A DNA stretch of 27,266 bases, from the NCBI GenBank assembly GCA_035647435.1, contig DASRNM010000009.1, positions 1-27,266 of the forward strand, read 5' to 3'. Origin of the DNA: JAAZFZ01 sp035647435. GTDB taxonomy: Bacteria > Bacillota > Clostridia > Oscillospirales > Acutalibacteraceae. The notes beneath the pieces were generated by a model. The model did not search any database and was not told the origin of the DNA. It saw only the letters and a list, made by a program, of their open reading frames with translations. Made by a program: the position numbers and the translations under genes. Positions 9,218 to 16,692 of this stretch are shown here, piece by piece (position 1 is the stretch's first letter; each line of letters begins with the position of its first letter).

Positions 9218-9218
9218 A

Positions 9219-9491
9219 ACAGATATTTTTATATACTCTTAAAGTTCTCTTCCGACGCCGTCCCTTTGATAGAATTATTCTGTATTCCCGAAAATTTCAG
9301 CATATCATACTTCAGCACTTAACTGCCCAAAAATTGGAGGTGTAAGTCTGTAACTTATGCCATGAAGAAAAAAAGAGCCTGTCGTAGAAGCATATGACTT
9401 TGACCAAAAAACTTTGATGAAGCTCCTTGCAAATTCAGAAATGGCAACACTCTTGAAAACACTTGCTAAGAATTTATCGTACAGGTGTTGG
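9219..9491. other. Spacer between the silent hsdS and the rnl operon
   Basis: About 270 bases without a supported gene. A minus-strand open frame crosses it but has no ribosome site, low complexity and no recognisable motif. The region separates two divergently oriented units, the silent hsdS (-) and the TPR/rnlA/rnlB operon (+). No terminator or repeat is evident. Confidence 0.5.
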
Positions 9492-9520
9492 TGGAAAATT
9501 TCGTATATATATGGTACAAT
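9492..9520 (+). promoter_or_regulatory. Promoter of the TPR-CSD/rnlA/rnlB operon
   Basis: An extended -10 element TGG-TACAAT (9512-9520) with a four-of-six -35 match TGGAAA (9492-9497) and 17-base spacing. It is the only good promoter seen ahead of the three-gene operon and lies about 30 bases before its TTG start codon. Confidence 0.55.
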
Positions 9521-9550
9521 ATTTTTATTTAATGAGGGGAGGTTGCTTTT

Positions 9551-10882
9551 TTGAATGTTTTGGTAGATATTGAAGAAATAGAGTATACTCAAAATAATGC
9601 CAGAGCTGAATATGACAAAGGCAACTATACCCTAGCTAGTGTTATATATGGAAAACTTTGGGATGAATCAAATAAAAGAAACATGTTTCTACTTAGTTGG
9701 TATGGAAGAACATTACGCAAACTGGGTGAAAACCAGAAATTCATTGATATCTGTGACGAGCTTGATGAATCTTTGTATTCAGGCAATCAATATTTAAAAG
9801 ATATACTATGTTGGAGCATTTACGATTCTTACATAAAGAATTATTCTGTAGATAACCAAGATGGATTTAGCGACTTTATTGAACGATCCGAATTTATTAT
9901 TAACAAATCCTGTCAGCTTAGTTTAGCGGAGGCTTCTAAAAATCCATACGTCCTTACTGTCATGAAAGTGGTAAAAGCTTATAACAAAAGGGCATCTGTA
10001 CGATATAAGGAAATAATTAAATGGCTATTACTTCTAAATCCTGATATTCTTTCAGAAGAGGTTTTTAGCTTTGTTGATAACTCGGGAAAAGACCGAGAGC
10101 TTGCGTCCCCGAAGGAGTTCTATTATCAAAATTTAGCAAAAGCTTACGAGAAAACCGAACAATATGAAGAATGTATTGCAATATGCGAGACCGCATTTGA
10201 CAACATGAAAAAATTTCATTACAGAAACCAGGTTTGGTTAAAAGCAAGAATGTTATTTTGCAAATGCATGATTCAAGAGGATGTCGAACAAGCCATAGAA
10301 GACTATAGGAAATTGGCTGACAAAGAAAATCTTTGGTTTATGTATCACAAACTTTCCGGTCTATGCTTTAGGTACAACAAGATACAATACGCTTTATTTT
10401 ATGCATGTAAGTCACTTAAAACAAAATTTGAACATGAAAAGATGGTTAATCTTTTTTATGATACAGCACTTTTATGGGGAGCTGTTGGAAACAAAAACAA
10501 TGCAAAACTTTATTTTCATGCAAGTGCTTATTATAGAACAAAATTTGGATGGTCAATCCCCGAAGAATTAAAATATGCAATTCTTGATTTTGATATCAAT
10601 GCCGATTTAAAACCTGATATAAGACTATTGCAAAAGATTGCAATTGAATATATAGAATCTATTGAAGGTTGTAAAGAAAAGCTGTACGGAAGTGTTATCA
10701 AGATCTTGTCTCATGGAGGCGCAGGATTTATACGCCCAGAAACAAAAGGCGAAAATATCTTTTTTAGCAAAAAAGATATTAAATATGTGCAGTTCGCATT
10801 AGGCGATCAAGTGGAATATGAATTAGAAAACACATCGGATGGTCGAACTAAGGCTATCAATATAAAGAAAAGGAGTGAGTAA
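9551..10882 (+). CDS. TPR-repeat protein with C-terminal cold-shock domain, linked to RnlAB
   Basis: A 443-residue protein of unknown function. The first 370 residues are helical with TPR-like units: near residues 14-40 (ARAEYDKGNYTLASVIYGKL), near 200-230 (YYQNLAKAYEKTEQYEECI) and in between. Such scaffolds bind peptides or proteins. Residues 377-440 fit a cold-shock/S1-like OB fold, with an RNP1-like GGAGFIRP at 389-396 and RNP2-like NIFFSKKDI at 402-410, followed by a GDQVEYEL strand, so it probably binds single-stranded RNA or DNA. The start is a TTG with GGGGAGG 8 bases upstream. Its stop directly abuts the ATG of rnlA, so the two should be co-translated. Inference: it may guide, regulate or sense for the RnlA RNase. 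No signal peptide or membrane segment is seen. Confidence 0.85.
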   Translation: MNVLVDIEEIEYTQNNARAEYDKGNYTLASVIYGKLWDESNKRNMFLLSWYGRTLRKLGENQKFIDICDELDESLYSGNQYLKDILCWSIYDSYIKNYSVDNQDGFSDFIERSEFIINKSCQLSLAEASKNPYVLTVMKVVKAYNKRASVRYKEIIKWLLLLNPDILSEEVFSFVDNSGKDRELASPKEFYYQNLAKAYEKTEQYEECIAICETAFDNMKKFHYRNQVWLKARMLFCKCMIQEDVEQAIEDYRKLADKENLWFMYHKLSGLCFRYNKIQYALFYACKSLKTKFEHEKMVNLFYDTALLWGAVGNKNNAKLYFHASAYYRTKFGWSIPEELKYAILDFDINADLKPDIRLLQKIAIEYIESIEGCKEKLYGSVIKILSHGGAGFIRPETKGENIFFSKKDIKYVQFALGDQVEYELENTSDGRTKAINIKKRSE

Positions 10883-11917
10883 ATGGCGGAGATACTAATA
10901 AATAAAAATGATATTGAAACAATCATCCATTCCTATAAGAATGAAAACGATTCGTTTGTGGTTAAGAGCTTTACAGGAGATGAAAGTAAGAAACGTTGCA
11001 CCTTCTTTCTTAATGGGAAGGATTGTACAATAGATGTTTTTATTAAAAAGAAAAGTATCAAACTCTTACCTATAGGCAAAAATATAGATGAGAACAATAT
11101 ATTAATCAAATATATATCTGAGAGAGGATTTTCAGCAAGCGTTGAAACAAAGCAATTTACTTTTGCTTGTACAAAATTTACAGTTGAATCTCTGGTGAAA
11201 TTTATTAATGAAGAATGTGTAGGCATTGTAGAGTGCCAAACCACTGATAACATCTATAGATTTATTGGCTATAATGGTGATACGGTCACTTTTACTTTTT
11301 ATTCAACAACAAATAAAGCAATGATTCAAGGAAAGCCATTTCAAGCATTTGGCATTATTACAACGTATTTAGCAGGATTAACTGACTTCTCATATGAAGC
11401 AATAATCGATTTAAACAACGCATTTATTGGTATTAACACGCCTGCTTCTTCTATACGTCTGGAATTACAAAATAAACTTGAAGAATCCTATTTATACTTA
11501 GATGAAGCTTTAATAAAATCAATTTCTGGCTCATTAACACTTTTACACCAACGTGTTAGTTGCGAAGATTATACAGGATTTTTGGCAGGGTGCTTCAAAG
11601 GCTTGGAAGGGTATTTAGGAAATGTTTTAAAACAAAAATATGAATACAAGTTAGAACGAAATCAAAAGTTTTGTATGTTTCATATTATAAAGGGTACATC
11701 AAAATCAGATATAGACAATAATACCGCTATACCTGAAGATTGTAAAATTGAGTTAAAAAAGCTTTATAGTATATTGCAAAACAAAAGAAACGTATATCTA
11801 CATGCTACAGTTAATACGGCACAAACCCGAGTGCTTGAATCACTGGAAGAAGCCAAAAATATTGCAGAAGATATATTATTATCTATGAGAGATTCATACA
11901 AAGTAATATTTAGATAG
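10883..11917 (+). CDS. rnlA: RnlA-family toxin (HEPN endoribonuclease, RNase LS)
   Basis: A 344-residue RNA-cleaving toxin of the RnlA family; E. coli RnlA has 357 residues. From memory of that protein, similarity is clear around KAMIQGKPFQAFGIITTYLAGL (E. coli: KLQIQGRPLSCYRVFTFNLAAL) and in the C-terminal HEPN domain. The HEPN catalytic RX4H motif is present as R302-NVYL-H307, matching the E. coli RHSLFH segment. Upstream domains fit the N-terminal repeat of TBP-like folds plus the Dmd-binding region. Known role: held inactive by RnlB, released on phage infection, and degrading mRNA to abort phage growth. The ATG follows the TPR-CSD stop without a gap, with AGGAG about 10 bases upstream inside that gene. 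The next gene is the matching antitoxin, 33 bases downstream. Confidence 0.88.
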   Translation: MAEILINKNDIETIIHSYKNENDSFVVKSFTGDESKKRCTFFLNGKDCTIDVFIKKKSIKLLPIGKNIDENNILIKYISERGFSASVETKQFTFACTKFTVESLVKFINEECVGIVECQTTDNIYRFIGYNGDTVTFTFYSTTNKAMIQGKPFQAFGIITTYLAGLTDFSYEAIIDLNNAFIGINTPASSIRLELQNKLEESYLYLDEALIKSISGSLTLLHQRVSCEDYTGFLAGCFKGLEGYLGNVLKQKYEYKLERNQKFCMFHIIKGTSKSDIDNNTAIPEDCKIELKKLYSILQNKRNVYLHATVNTAQTRVLESLEEAKNIAEDILLSMRDSYKVIFR

Positions 11918-11950
11918 AAACATTCTTGAATAATGAAAGGAGGCTATTGT

Positions 11951-12301
11951 ATGCAGGAATTTGTAGAACTTAAACTGAGTGATGATTGTAGCGTTATATT
12001 GTTAACCACCACGGAAGACTTGTATTATTTGCAGGATGATATTTTTGATACACTTTTCGAAACAAGGGGCGAACACTTTAGTGTATTAATAGATTTATTC
12101 TTGCGCAATGGGTTTTCCTTTAACCGTTTTGTGTTATTGAGCTATGATGGAAAAAAGAAATGCAAATCATTTATTTTCAATCCAAGAGAAGTTAATGATG
12201 AAATAAAAGACATAACCAGGCGATATCTAAAAAGCCATGGAGAGTTGCTTCAAAATAGTGCGCTATCTCAAAAAGCCATTAGCTTTGTAGTAAACAATTA
12301 G
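11951..12301 (+). CDS. rnlB: RnlB-family antitoxin
   Basis: A 116-residue protein that should bind and neutralise RnlA. It resembles E. coli RnlB (123 residues) in size, position right after rnlA, and sequence: VLIDLFLRNGFSFNRFVLL lines up with ILFDLLCANGPEWNRFVTL, sharing the NRFV core. The C-terminus KSHGELLQNSALSQ corresponds to RNHPEYLEASVLSP. The start is taken at 11951, with AAAGGAGG 7 bases upstream; a further in-frame ATG at 11933 would precede that ribosome site and is unlikely. It is the last gene of the TPR-CSD/rnlA/rnlB operon. No strong terminator directly follows. Confidence 0.83.
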   Translation: MQEFVELKLSDDCSVILLTTTEDLYYLQDDIFDTLFETRGEHFSVLIDLFLRNGFSFNRFVLLSYDGKKKCKSFIFNPREVNDEIKDITRRYLKSHGELLQNSALSQKAISFVVNN

Positions 12302-12962
12302 GAAATCCTAAATTAAGCTGCATTTTACCTGCGTTTGATTTACAGTGAACCATTCCTCTAATTTTATTAGGATGAGGACAATCCTCCATCTTGCGAAGCG
12401 AGGAATTACCCATCAATGGGGGATTTCATCAGCGTGATTAATTAGCGTCTGGAGCAGTACACTAAGCAATAGTTTTTACTTTAACTTACGTAGGCATATT
12501 GTATCAGGTTGCTGTAATCCGGCAGAACCGTCAATGACGGTGTTCGAGCTGATTATCAGCTTGTTGCCTGTCTGCAACTAGTGACAAACTCCCAGCCTGG
12601 CTGAATACAAAAGCTCGTATCTCCATCGACATAAGATTTTTTGTGCGAAGAAATTTTTAATGAAATTTCTACCGAAAATGTCAGGTATCACGATTTAGAC
12701 GACCATCAAAGTCTGCTAGATATTATGAGTTTGATGTAGCTTGGTTGTGTGATTGTTTCTGATTGATTTTAAAATTGTCTTTTGTTTGCAGATAAGAAAA
12801 TCACTTCTTGCTAATTCCTTGCTAATTGGAAAGCAAAAAACGGTGTATTTTTGTGTTTAACCGCATGATACTTTGTTATACACTCACCATATGAAAAAGC
12901 CAATAGCTATGCGGGTTCTGAGGTGTTTTGTGATATACTGCCTAGCGCCAATATAAATGTAT
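12302..12962. other. Gene-free island boundary rich in short hairpins
   Basis: About 660 bases with no supported coding region on either strand. It contains small perfect inverted repeats: GAGGA/TCCTC (12374-12386), CCCAT/ATGGG (12409-12420) and a cluster at 12528-12605 described separately. It also has a 10-base tandem repeat, CTTGCTAATT (12807-12816 and 12818-12827). The stretch leads into the truncated tRNA at 12963. It may be decayed mobile-element DNA or hold an RNA gene; I cannot assign it. Confidence 0.5.
12528..12605. ncRNA. Candidate structured RNA or transposon-end hairpin cluster
   Basis: Four hairpins lie within 78 bases: CCGTCA/TGACGG (12528-12540), AGCTGAT/ATCAGCT (12547-12561), GTTGC/GCAAC (12563-12578) and CAGCC/GGCTG (near 12594-12604). 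The density is far above that of the neighbouring intergenic DNA. Loops are very short, so either strand could fold. It could be a small RNA, a transposon-end or guide-RNA remnant, or terminators. No family is recognised. Confidence 0.3.
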
Positions 12963-13015
12963 CGACCTTGCTCCTAAGCGAAAGGCCGCGCGTTCAAATC
13001 GCGCCGGGGACGCCA
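12963..13015 (+). pseudogene. Truncated tRNA-Arg(CCT)-like 3' half
   Basis: A perfect T arm (GCGCG 12988-12992, loop TTCAAAT, CGCGC 13000-13004) is followed by the 3' acceptor strand CGGGGAC, discriminator G and an encoded CCA (13013-13015). An anticodon-loop-like CTCCTAA precedes it, pointing to tRNA-Arg(CCT). The matching 5' acceptor GTCCCCG and D arm are absent, and the anticodon stem no longer pairs. It is a fragment, as left at one end of an element inserted in a tRNA gene. Confidence 0.65.
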
Positions 13016-13107
13016 AAGGGAAAGCACTTGCAAAAGCGAGGGCTTTCTTTTTATATAATCCAAGAGCGATTTGAACGCTAGTCCATGCACGACGAGCGCC
13101 ATAGGCG
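12999..13107 (+). repeat. Direct repeat carrying tRNA 3' end plus terminator, copy A
   Basis: About 109 bases nearly identical to 13171-13278. It begins in the T arm of the broken tRNA, includes CGGGGACGCCA, a terminator hairpin and a downstream GC-rich tail. It fits an attachment-site (att) relic. Confidence 0.85.
13021..13053 (+). terminator. Intrinsic terminator downstream of the tRNA remnant (copy A)
   Basis: Stem AAAGC-CTTGC / GCGAG-GCTTT with an AAAA loop and one internal mismatch, followed by CTTTTTATA. This is a typical terminator for the tRNA whose 3' half lies just upstream. Confidence 0.8.
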
Positions 13108-13170
13108 GAGGAGTGCGGATATACAAAAAAGGACCGTTGCGAAGCAACAACCGCCGACGAGGTCGGCGAG

Positions 13171-13278
13171 TCGCGCCGGGGACGCCAAAGGGAAAGCACT
13201 TGCAAAAGCGAGGGCTTTCTATTTATATAATCCAAGAGCGATTCGAACGCCAGTCCATGCACGACGACGCCATAGGCG
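13171..13278 (+). repeat. Direct repeat carrying tRNA 3' end plus terminator, copy B
   Basis: Second copy of 12999-13107, with one base deleted and a few substitutions. It retains only the last 17 bases of the tRNA (TCGCGCC through CCA). The 63-base spacer between copies contains the hairpins GTTGC/GCAAC (13136-13148) and GCCGAC/GTCGGC (13153-13167). Confidence 0.85.
13193..13226 (+). terminator. Intrinsic terminator, copy B
   Basis: Same stem-loop as the one at 13021, within the second direct repeat. The T tract is interrupted (CTATTTATAT), so it is probably weaker. Confidence 0.6.
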
Positions 13279-13294
13279 CAGGATATTAAAGTTT

Positions 13295-13324
13295 GACCAC
13301 CTACAATTAGTAAGTGGTCTTTCA
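13295..13324. terminator. Hairpin between the island boundary and the lipoprotein gene
   Basis: GACCAC (13295-13300) pairs with GTGGTC (13314-13319), with three inner pairs (TAC/GTA), followed by TTT on the + strand. It lies where + strand island transcription meets the - strand core genes and could stop either. The T tract is short. Confidence 0.5.
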
Positions 13325-13367
13325 TAATTGTATTATCTTTTTAACAAGGTAAAAGTTATACGTCCAT

Positions 13368-13808
13368 TTATTTTGAAAGAGAATCAGAAGAAAAGTTTAT
13401 TGTGTAATTCTCCAATCCGATAATAAAGGTCGGCTTTAGAGTTCCGTCATGGTATGTGGTAAATGAAATTACAGCTGTTCCCTCACACTCTTCCAATGAC
13501 ACCTTGTACATTGTTGATTTGCGGTCTGAATCAATAAACTGATATGATCCTGTGTAAGCTTCATTATTTGTCTTATCATTTATAGTGAGAACTCCGCCTT
13601 TTGCGGCACATTCAAGTTGAAGCTCTACAGCATTATCGTTACCTGAATTGTTTTTACTTCCGCCATATGCAATTACTTGCCCCTTCTCTTCCGTTGCCTG
13701 TATTGAACTCATCTGCCAGATATAATCATCAATCTTTGGAACTTCATTATTGCTGCAACCCGAAATAAACGCAAACAGCGCAATGAAAATCACGCAAAAT
13801 CTTTTCAT
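13368..13808 (-). CDS. Small secreted lipoprotein of unknown function
   Basis: A 146-residue protein with a lipoprotein signal: MKRF, a hydrophobic stretch, then the lipobox ISGC with the modified Cys at 18. The mature part (about 128 residues) is polar and predicted to be mostly beta strand, with no motif I recognise. It should be anchored on the outer face of the cell membrane. The ATG lies behind a weak AGAAAGAG. It is the last - strand gene before the island, about 107 bases past the leuS stop, and may have its own promoter. Confidence 0.8.
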   Translation of the reverse strand: MKRFCVIFIALFAFISGCSNNEVPKIDDYIWQMSSIQATEEKGQVIAYGGSKNNSGNDNAVELQLECAAKGGVLTINDKTNNEAYTGSYQFIDSDRKSTMYKVSLEECEGTAVISFTTYHDGTLKPTFIIGLENYTINFSSDSLSK

Positions 13809-13915
13809 TTAATAAACTCTTTCTTAAATTCTTTTGTTTGGTAGATGCCATTAAGTGAAATAGCTACTAAAATTGCTTTTCTAACTTTCACATTGATACT
13901 GGAAACAAACATGAA

Positions 13916-16327
13916 TTAAGGTTTAACAACAATATTTACAAGTCTGCCCTTGACATAGATTTCTTTAATTATATTCATTCCCTCAATTGCATTGGCGATC
14001 TTTTCGTCCTTTTTTGACAAAGCGATTGCAGAATCAGAGTCTATGTCTGCAGGGACGATCAAACGGCTTCGAACCTTGCCGTTTATTTGAGCAACAATTT
14101 CAACAGAGTTCTCCTTGCATTTCGCCTCGTCGTGTTTTGGCCAAGATTGGTCTGTAACAGTGCCATCAAAGCCCATTGTTTCCCACATTTCCTCTGTCAT
14201 ATGAGGTGCAAATGGGTTGAGCAGGACAATGGCAAATTTCAACTCGACCTTTGTTACGCTGCCCAATTCATAAATTTTGTTGAGCAGTGTCATCAATGCC
14301 GCAATAGCAGTGTTGCTTTTGAGGTTATCAATGTCATGAGAAACTTTTTTGATTGTTCTGTGAATGTCGCCCTCAAGGTCTCTTCTCAAACCTTTTTGCT
14401 CGCTAACCATGTCCAGAAGTGACCAGAATCTGTCTAAAAAGCGCTTGCAACCTTTGATGCTTGATGAATTCCACGGTGCCGCCTTTTCAAAGTCACCAAT
14501 AAACATTTCATAAAGGCGCATTGTGTCTGCGCCGAATTCGTTGACAATCTCATCGGGGTTGATAACATTGCCCCTTGATTTCGACATTTTCTCGCCGTTT
14601 TCGCCCAAAATCATGCCGTGGCTTGTTCTTTTTTTATAGGGCTCACAGGTTGGAACAACGCCGATATCATATAAAAATTTATGCCAAAATCTGCTATAAA
14701 GCAAATGTAAAGTTGTGTGCTCCATGCCACCGTTGTACCAGTCAATGGGGGACCAATATTCAAGAGCCTCTTTTGAGGCAAGTGCATCGTTGTTGTGAGG
14801 GTCACAGTAGCGAAGGAAGTACCATGAGGAGCCAGCCCATTGTGGCATTGTGTCGGTTTCCCTTTTCGCAGGACCTGCGCATTTGGGGCAGGTGGTGTTC
14901 ACCCAATCCGTTATCGGAGCTAAGGGGGATTCGCCACTTTCAGTTGGCTCATATGACTCTACCATCGGCAATTTCAATGGCAACTCACTTTCGGGGAGTG
15001 GAACATATCCACACTTTTCACATTTAACAATTGGAATTGGTTCGCCCCAATATCTTTGACGAGAGAAAACCCAGTCTCGAAGCTTGAAGTTCACTTTTTT
15101 GTGTGCTTTGCCTTGCTCGGCGAGCCACTCTGTAATTTTTTTCTTGCCCTCTTCAACGCTCATGCCTGTTAAAAAGCCTGAGTTTACCATTGTGCCTGAT
15201 TCACAGTCGGTATAAGCTTCTTTTTCGATGTCGCCACCTTTAACAACTTCGATTATCGGCAAATTAAATTTCTTTGCAAACTCCCAGTCTCTTGTGTCAT
15301 GCCCGGGGACGGCCATAATCGCACCCGTGCCGTAGGATACAAGGACATAGTCCGAAATGAAAATTGGGATTTTCTCGCCGTTGACGGGGTTAATTGCACT
15401 AACACCTTCAAGCTTGACGCCCGTTTTATCTTTGTTCATTTCGGTTCTTTCAAAATCGGATTTTCTTGCAGACACTGCTTGATACTCACGAACCTTGTCG
15501 ATATTTGTCAGCTTATCTTCCCATTTTTCAAGATAGGGATGTTCGGGGGACACTACCATATATGTAGCGCCGAACAATGTGTCTGGCCTTGTTGTATATA
15601 CAGCAAGCGTGTCGCCCGTGGTGATAGCAAAGTCGACCTCTGCGCCTGTGGAGCGACCAATCCAGTTCATTTGTTGAATTTTAACTCTTTCGATATAATC
15701 AAGGTCATCTAAATCGTCAATGAGCCTCTGTGCATATTCGGTTATTTTGAGCATCCACTGGCTTTTGGTTTTACGAACAACCTCACTGCTGCAACGCTCA
15801 CAAACGCCGTTGACAACCTCTTCATTTGCAAGAACGCACTTGCAGGAGGTGCACCAGTTGACCGCCATTTCCTTTTTATATGCAAGGCCTTTGTTGAAAA
15901 GCTGAAGAAAAATCCATTGTGTCCATTTATAATAATTTGGGTCCGTTGTGTTTATTTCTCGACTCCAATCAAAAGAAAAACCGAGAGATTGTAGCTGTTT
16001 CTTAAAGTTTTCTATATTCTGCTTTGTAACCTTTTCGGGATGGACATGGTTTTTTATTGCGTAGTTTTCTGTTGGCAACCCGAATGCGTCCCAACCCATA
16101 GGGTAGAGAACATTGTACCCTTCAAGGCGTTTTTTACGCGCGACGATATCAAGGGCTGTGTATGAGCGAGGGTGGCCGACGTGCAAACCCTGGCCCGATG
16201 GGTAGGGGAATTCAACAAGGCAGTAATATTTCGGAAGGGAGTAGTCCTGTTTTGCACGGAACACTCCGCTTTCCTCCCATTTTTTTTGCCACTTCTTTTC
16301 AGCTTGCTTGAAGCCGTAGTTTGCCAT
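13916..16327 (-). CDS. leuS: Leucyl-tRNA synthetase
   Basis: An 803-residue class I aminoacyl-tRNA synthetase that charges tRNA-Leu with leucine. The HIGH signature is HVGH at 49-52 after PYPSGQGL, and the KMSKS loop is at 580-584. The CP1 editing domain is present with its T-rich TTRPDTLFGATYMV segment, and Cys pairs around 155-175 and in the Cys-rich insertion (CEKCGYVP, CPKCAGPA) suggest zinc binding. The ATG at 16327 encodes MANYGFKQ and has GGAGG 7 bases upstream; longer in-frame starts would run into rsfS. It follows rsfS by 2 bases, so it is co-transcribed with nadD-yqeK-rsfS. No T-box leader is possible at this spacing. Confidence 0.97.
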   Translation of the reverse strand: MANYGFKQAEKKWQKKWEESGVFRAKQDYSLPKYYCLVEFPYPSGQGLHVGHPRSYTALDIVARKKRLEGYNVLYPMGWDAFGLPTENYAIKNHVHPEKVTKQNIENFKKQLQSLGFSFDWSREINTTDPNYYKWTQWIFLQLFNKGLAYKKEMAVNWCTSCKCVLANEEVVNGVCERCSSEVVRKTKSQWMLKITEYAQRLIDDLDDLDYIERVKIQQMNWIGRSTGAEVDFAITTGDTLAVYTTRPDTLFGATYMVVSPEHPYLEKWEDKLTNIDKVREYQAVSARKSDFERTEMNKDKTGVKLEGVSAINPVNGEKIPIFISDYVLVSYGTGAIMAVPGHDTRDWEFAKKFNLPIIEVVKGGDIEKEAYTDCESGTMVNSGFLTGMSVEEGKKKITEWLAEQGKAHKKVNFKLRDWVFSRQRYWGEPIPIVKCEKCGYVPLPESELPLKLPMVESYEPTESGESPLAPITDWVNTTCPKCAGPAKRETDTMPQWAGSSWYFLRYCDPHNNDALASKEALEYWSPIDWYNGGMEHTTLHLLYSRFWHKFLYDIGVVPTCEPYKKRTSHGMILGENGEKMSKSRGNVINPDEIVNEFGADTMRLYEMFIGDFEKAAPWNSSSIKGCKRFLDRFWSLLDMVSEQKGLRRDLEGDIHRTIKKVSHDIDNLKSNTAIAALMTLLNKIYELGSVTKVELKFAIVLLNPFAPHMTEEMWETMGFDGTVTDQSWPKHDEAKCKENSVEIVAQINGKVRSRLIVPADIDSDSAIALSKKDEKIANAIEGMNIIKEIYVKGRLVNIVVKP

Positions 16328-16329
16328 TA

Positions 16330-16689
16330 TTATTCCTCCGTAATTATATCTGATAAATCCATAACTCTCGCATCGCCCCAAAGGCGTTCAAGGTTGTAAT
16401 ATTCTCTGCTTTCTTGACTAAAGATGTGCACAAGAACAGTGCCGAAGTCAAGCAGTATCCAACCTGTTGCTCTGCCCTCAATGGTTTTAACATTGATTGA
16501 ATGCCTTTTTATAAGTTCGTGTTCAAGGTCATTTGCGAGGGATTTTGTATGCGTTGTTGATGTTCCCGAAGCAATTACAAAAAAGTCTGAAAGAATTGTA
16601 AGCTCGGTTGTTTCGATTGCTTTGATATCAATCGCCTTTTTCTCGTCAAGAACCTTAACTATTTCTTGCGTAAGCTCCCTTGGTGTCAT
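16330..16689 (-). CDS. rsfS: Ribosomal silencing factor RsfS (Iojap/YbeB family)
   Basis: A 119-residue RsfS. In the family this protein binds ribosomal protein uL14 and blocks joining of the 50S and 30S subunits, reducing translation in starvation. Family features are visible: TELTILSDFFVIASGTSTTHTKSLA (residues about 28-52), then ATGWILLDFGTVLVHIF and REYYNLERLWGDA toward the C-terminus. The ATG has GGAGG 8 bases upstream. It sits 3 bases after yqeK and 2 before leuS; the nadD-yqeK-rsfS order is classic for Firmicutes. Confidence 0.96.
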   Translation of the reverse strand: MTPRELTQEIVKVLDEKKAIDIKAIETTELTILSDFFVIASGTSTTHTKSLANDLEHELIKRHSINVKTIEGRATGWILLDFGTVLVHIFSQESREYYNLERLWGDARVMDLSDIITEE

Positions 16690-16692
16690 ACA

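Larger units (their letters stand above)
8040..9218 (-). pseudogene. hsdS: Silent hsdS cassette (start-less second S subunit)
   Basis: An open frame of about 390 codons that aligns with hsdS from the AWVQRKLGEVAE segment to the common C-terminus but lacks the first 13-15 codons, an ATG and a ribosome binding site. Upstream the frame stays open only to a TGA at 9297-9299 and shows no hsdS similarity. It holds two further TRDs, distinct from those of the expressed gene: one near SAQYGLIAQNEFFDK and one near KTPLVSFTVENGVTP. The central and C-terminal conserved regions are nearly identical to the expressed copy. A GTG at 9047 gives a 335-residue frame, but it lies inside a TRD and has no good ribosome site. 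It is best read as an unexpressed reservoir of TRDs, converted into expressed sequence by inversion, rather than a decayed gene; there is no frameshift. Confidence 0.88.

Noticed and set aside
9305..9592. Minus-strand open frame between the silent hsdS and the rnl operon
   Set aside because: It overlaps the promoter and start of the TPR-CSD gene, has low-complexity composition and no recognisable motif.
12279..12413. A 44-codon minus-strand frame with Cys/His residues (EDCPHPNKIRGMVHC)
   Set aside because: It overlaps the end of rnlB, has no ribosome binding site, and nothing supports expression; possibly a remnant of a lost gene.
12800..12830. Tandem CTTGCTAATT repeat considered as a CRISPR or iteron array
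   Set aside because: Only two copies of 10 bases with a 1-base gap; no array structure or spacers.
12942..13325. A 127-codon minus-strand open frame across the direct repeats
   Set aside because: It runs antisense through the tRNA fragment and both terminator hairpins, is rich in Arg/Ala/Ser as expected from GC-rich non-coding DNA, and has no ribosome site.
16328..16400. Possible T-box leader for leuS
   Set aside because: leuS starts 2 bases after rsfS, leaving no room for a leader, and no T-box consensus was seen.
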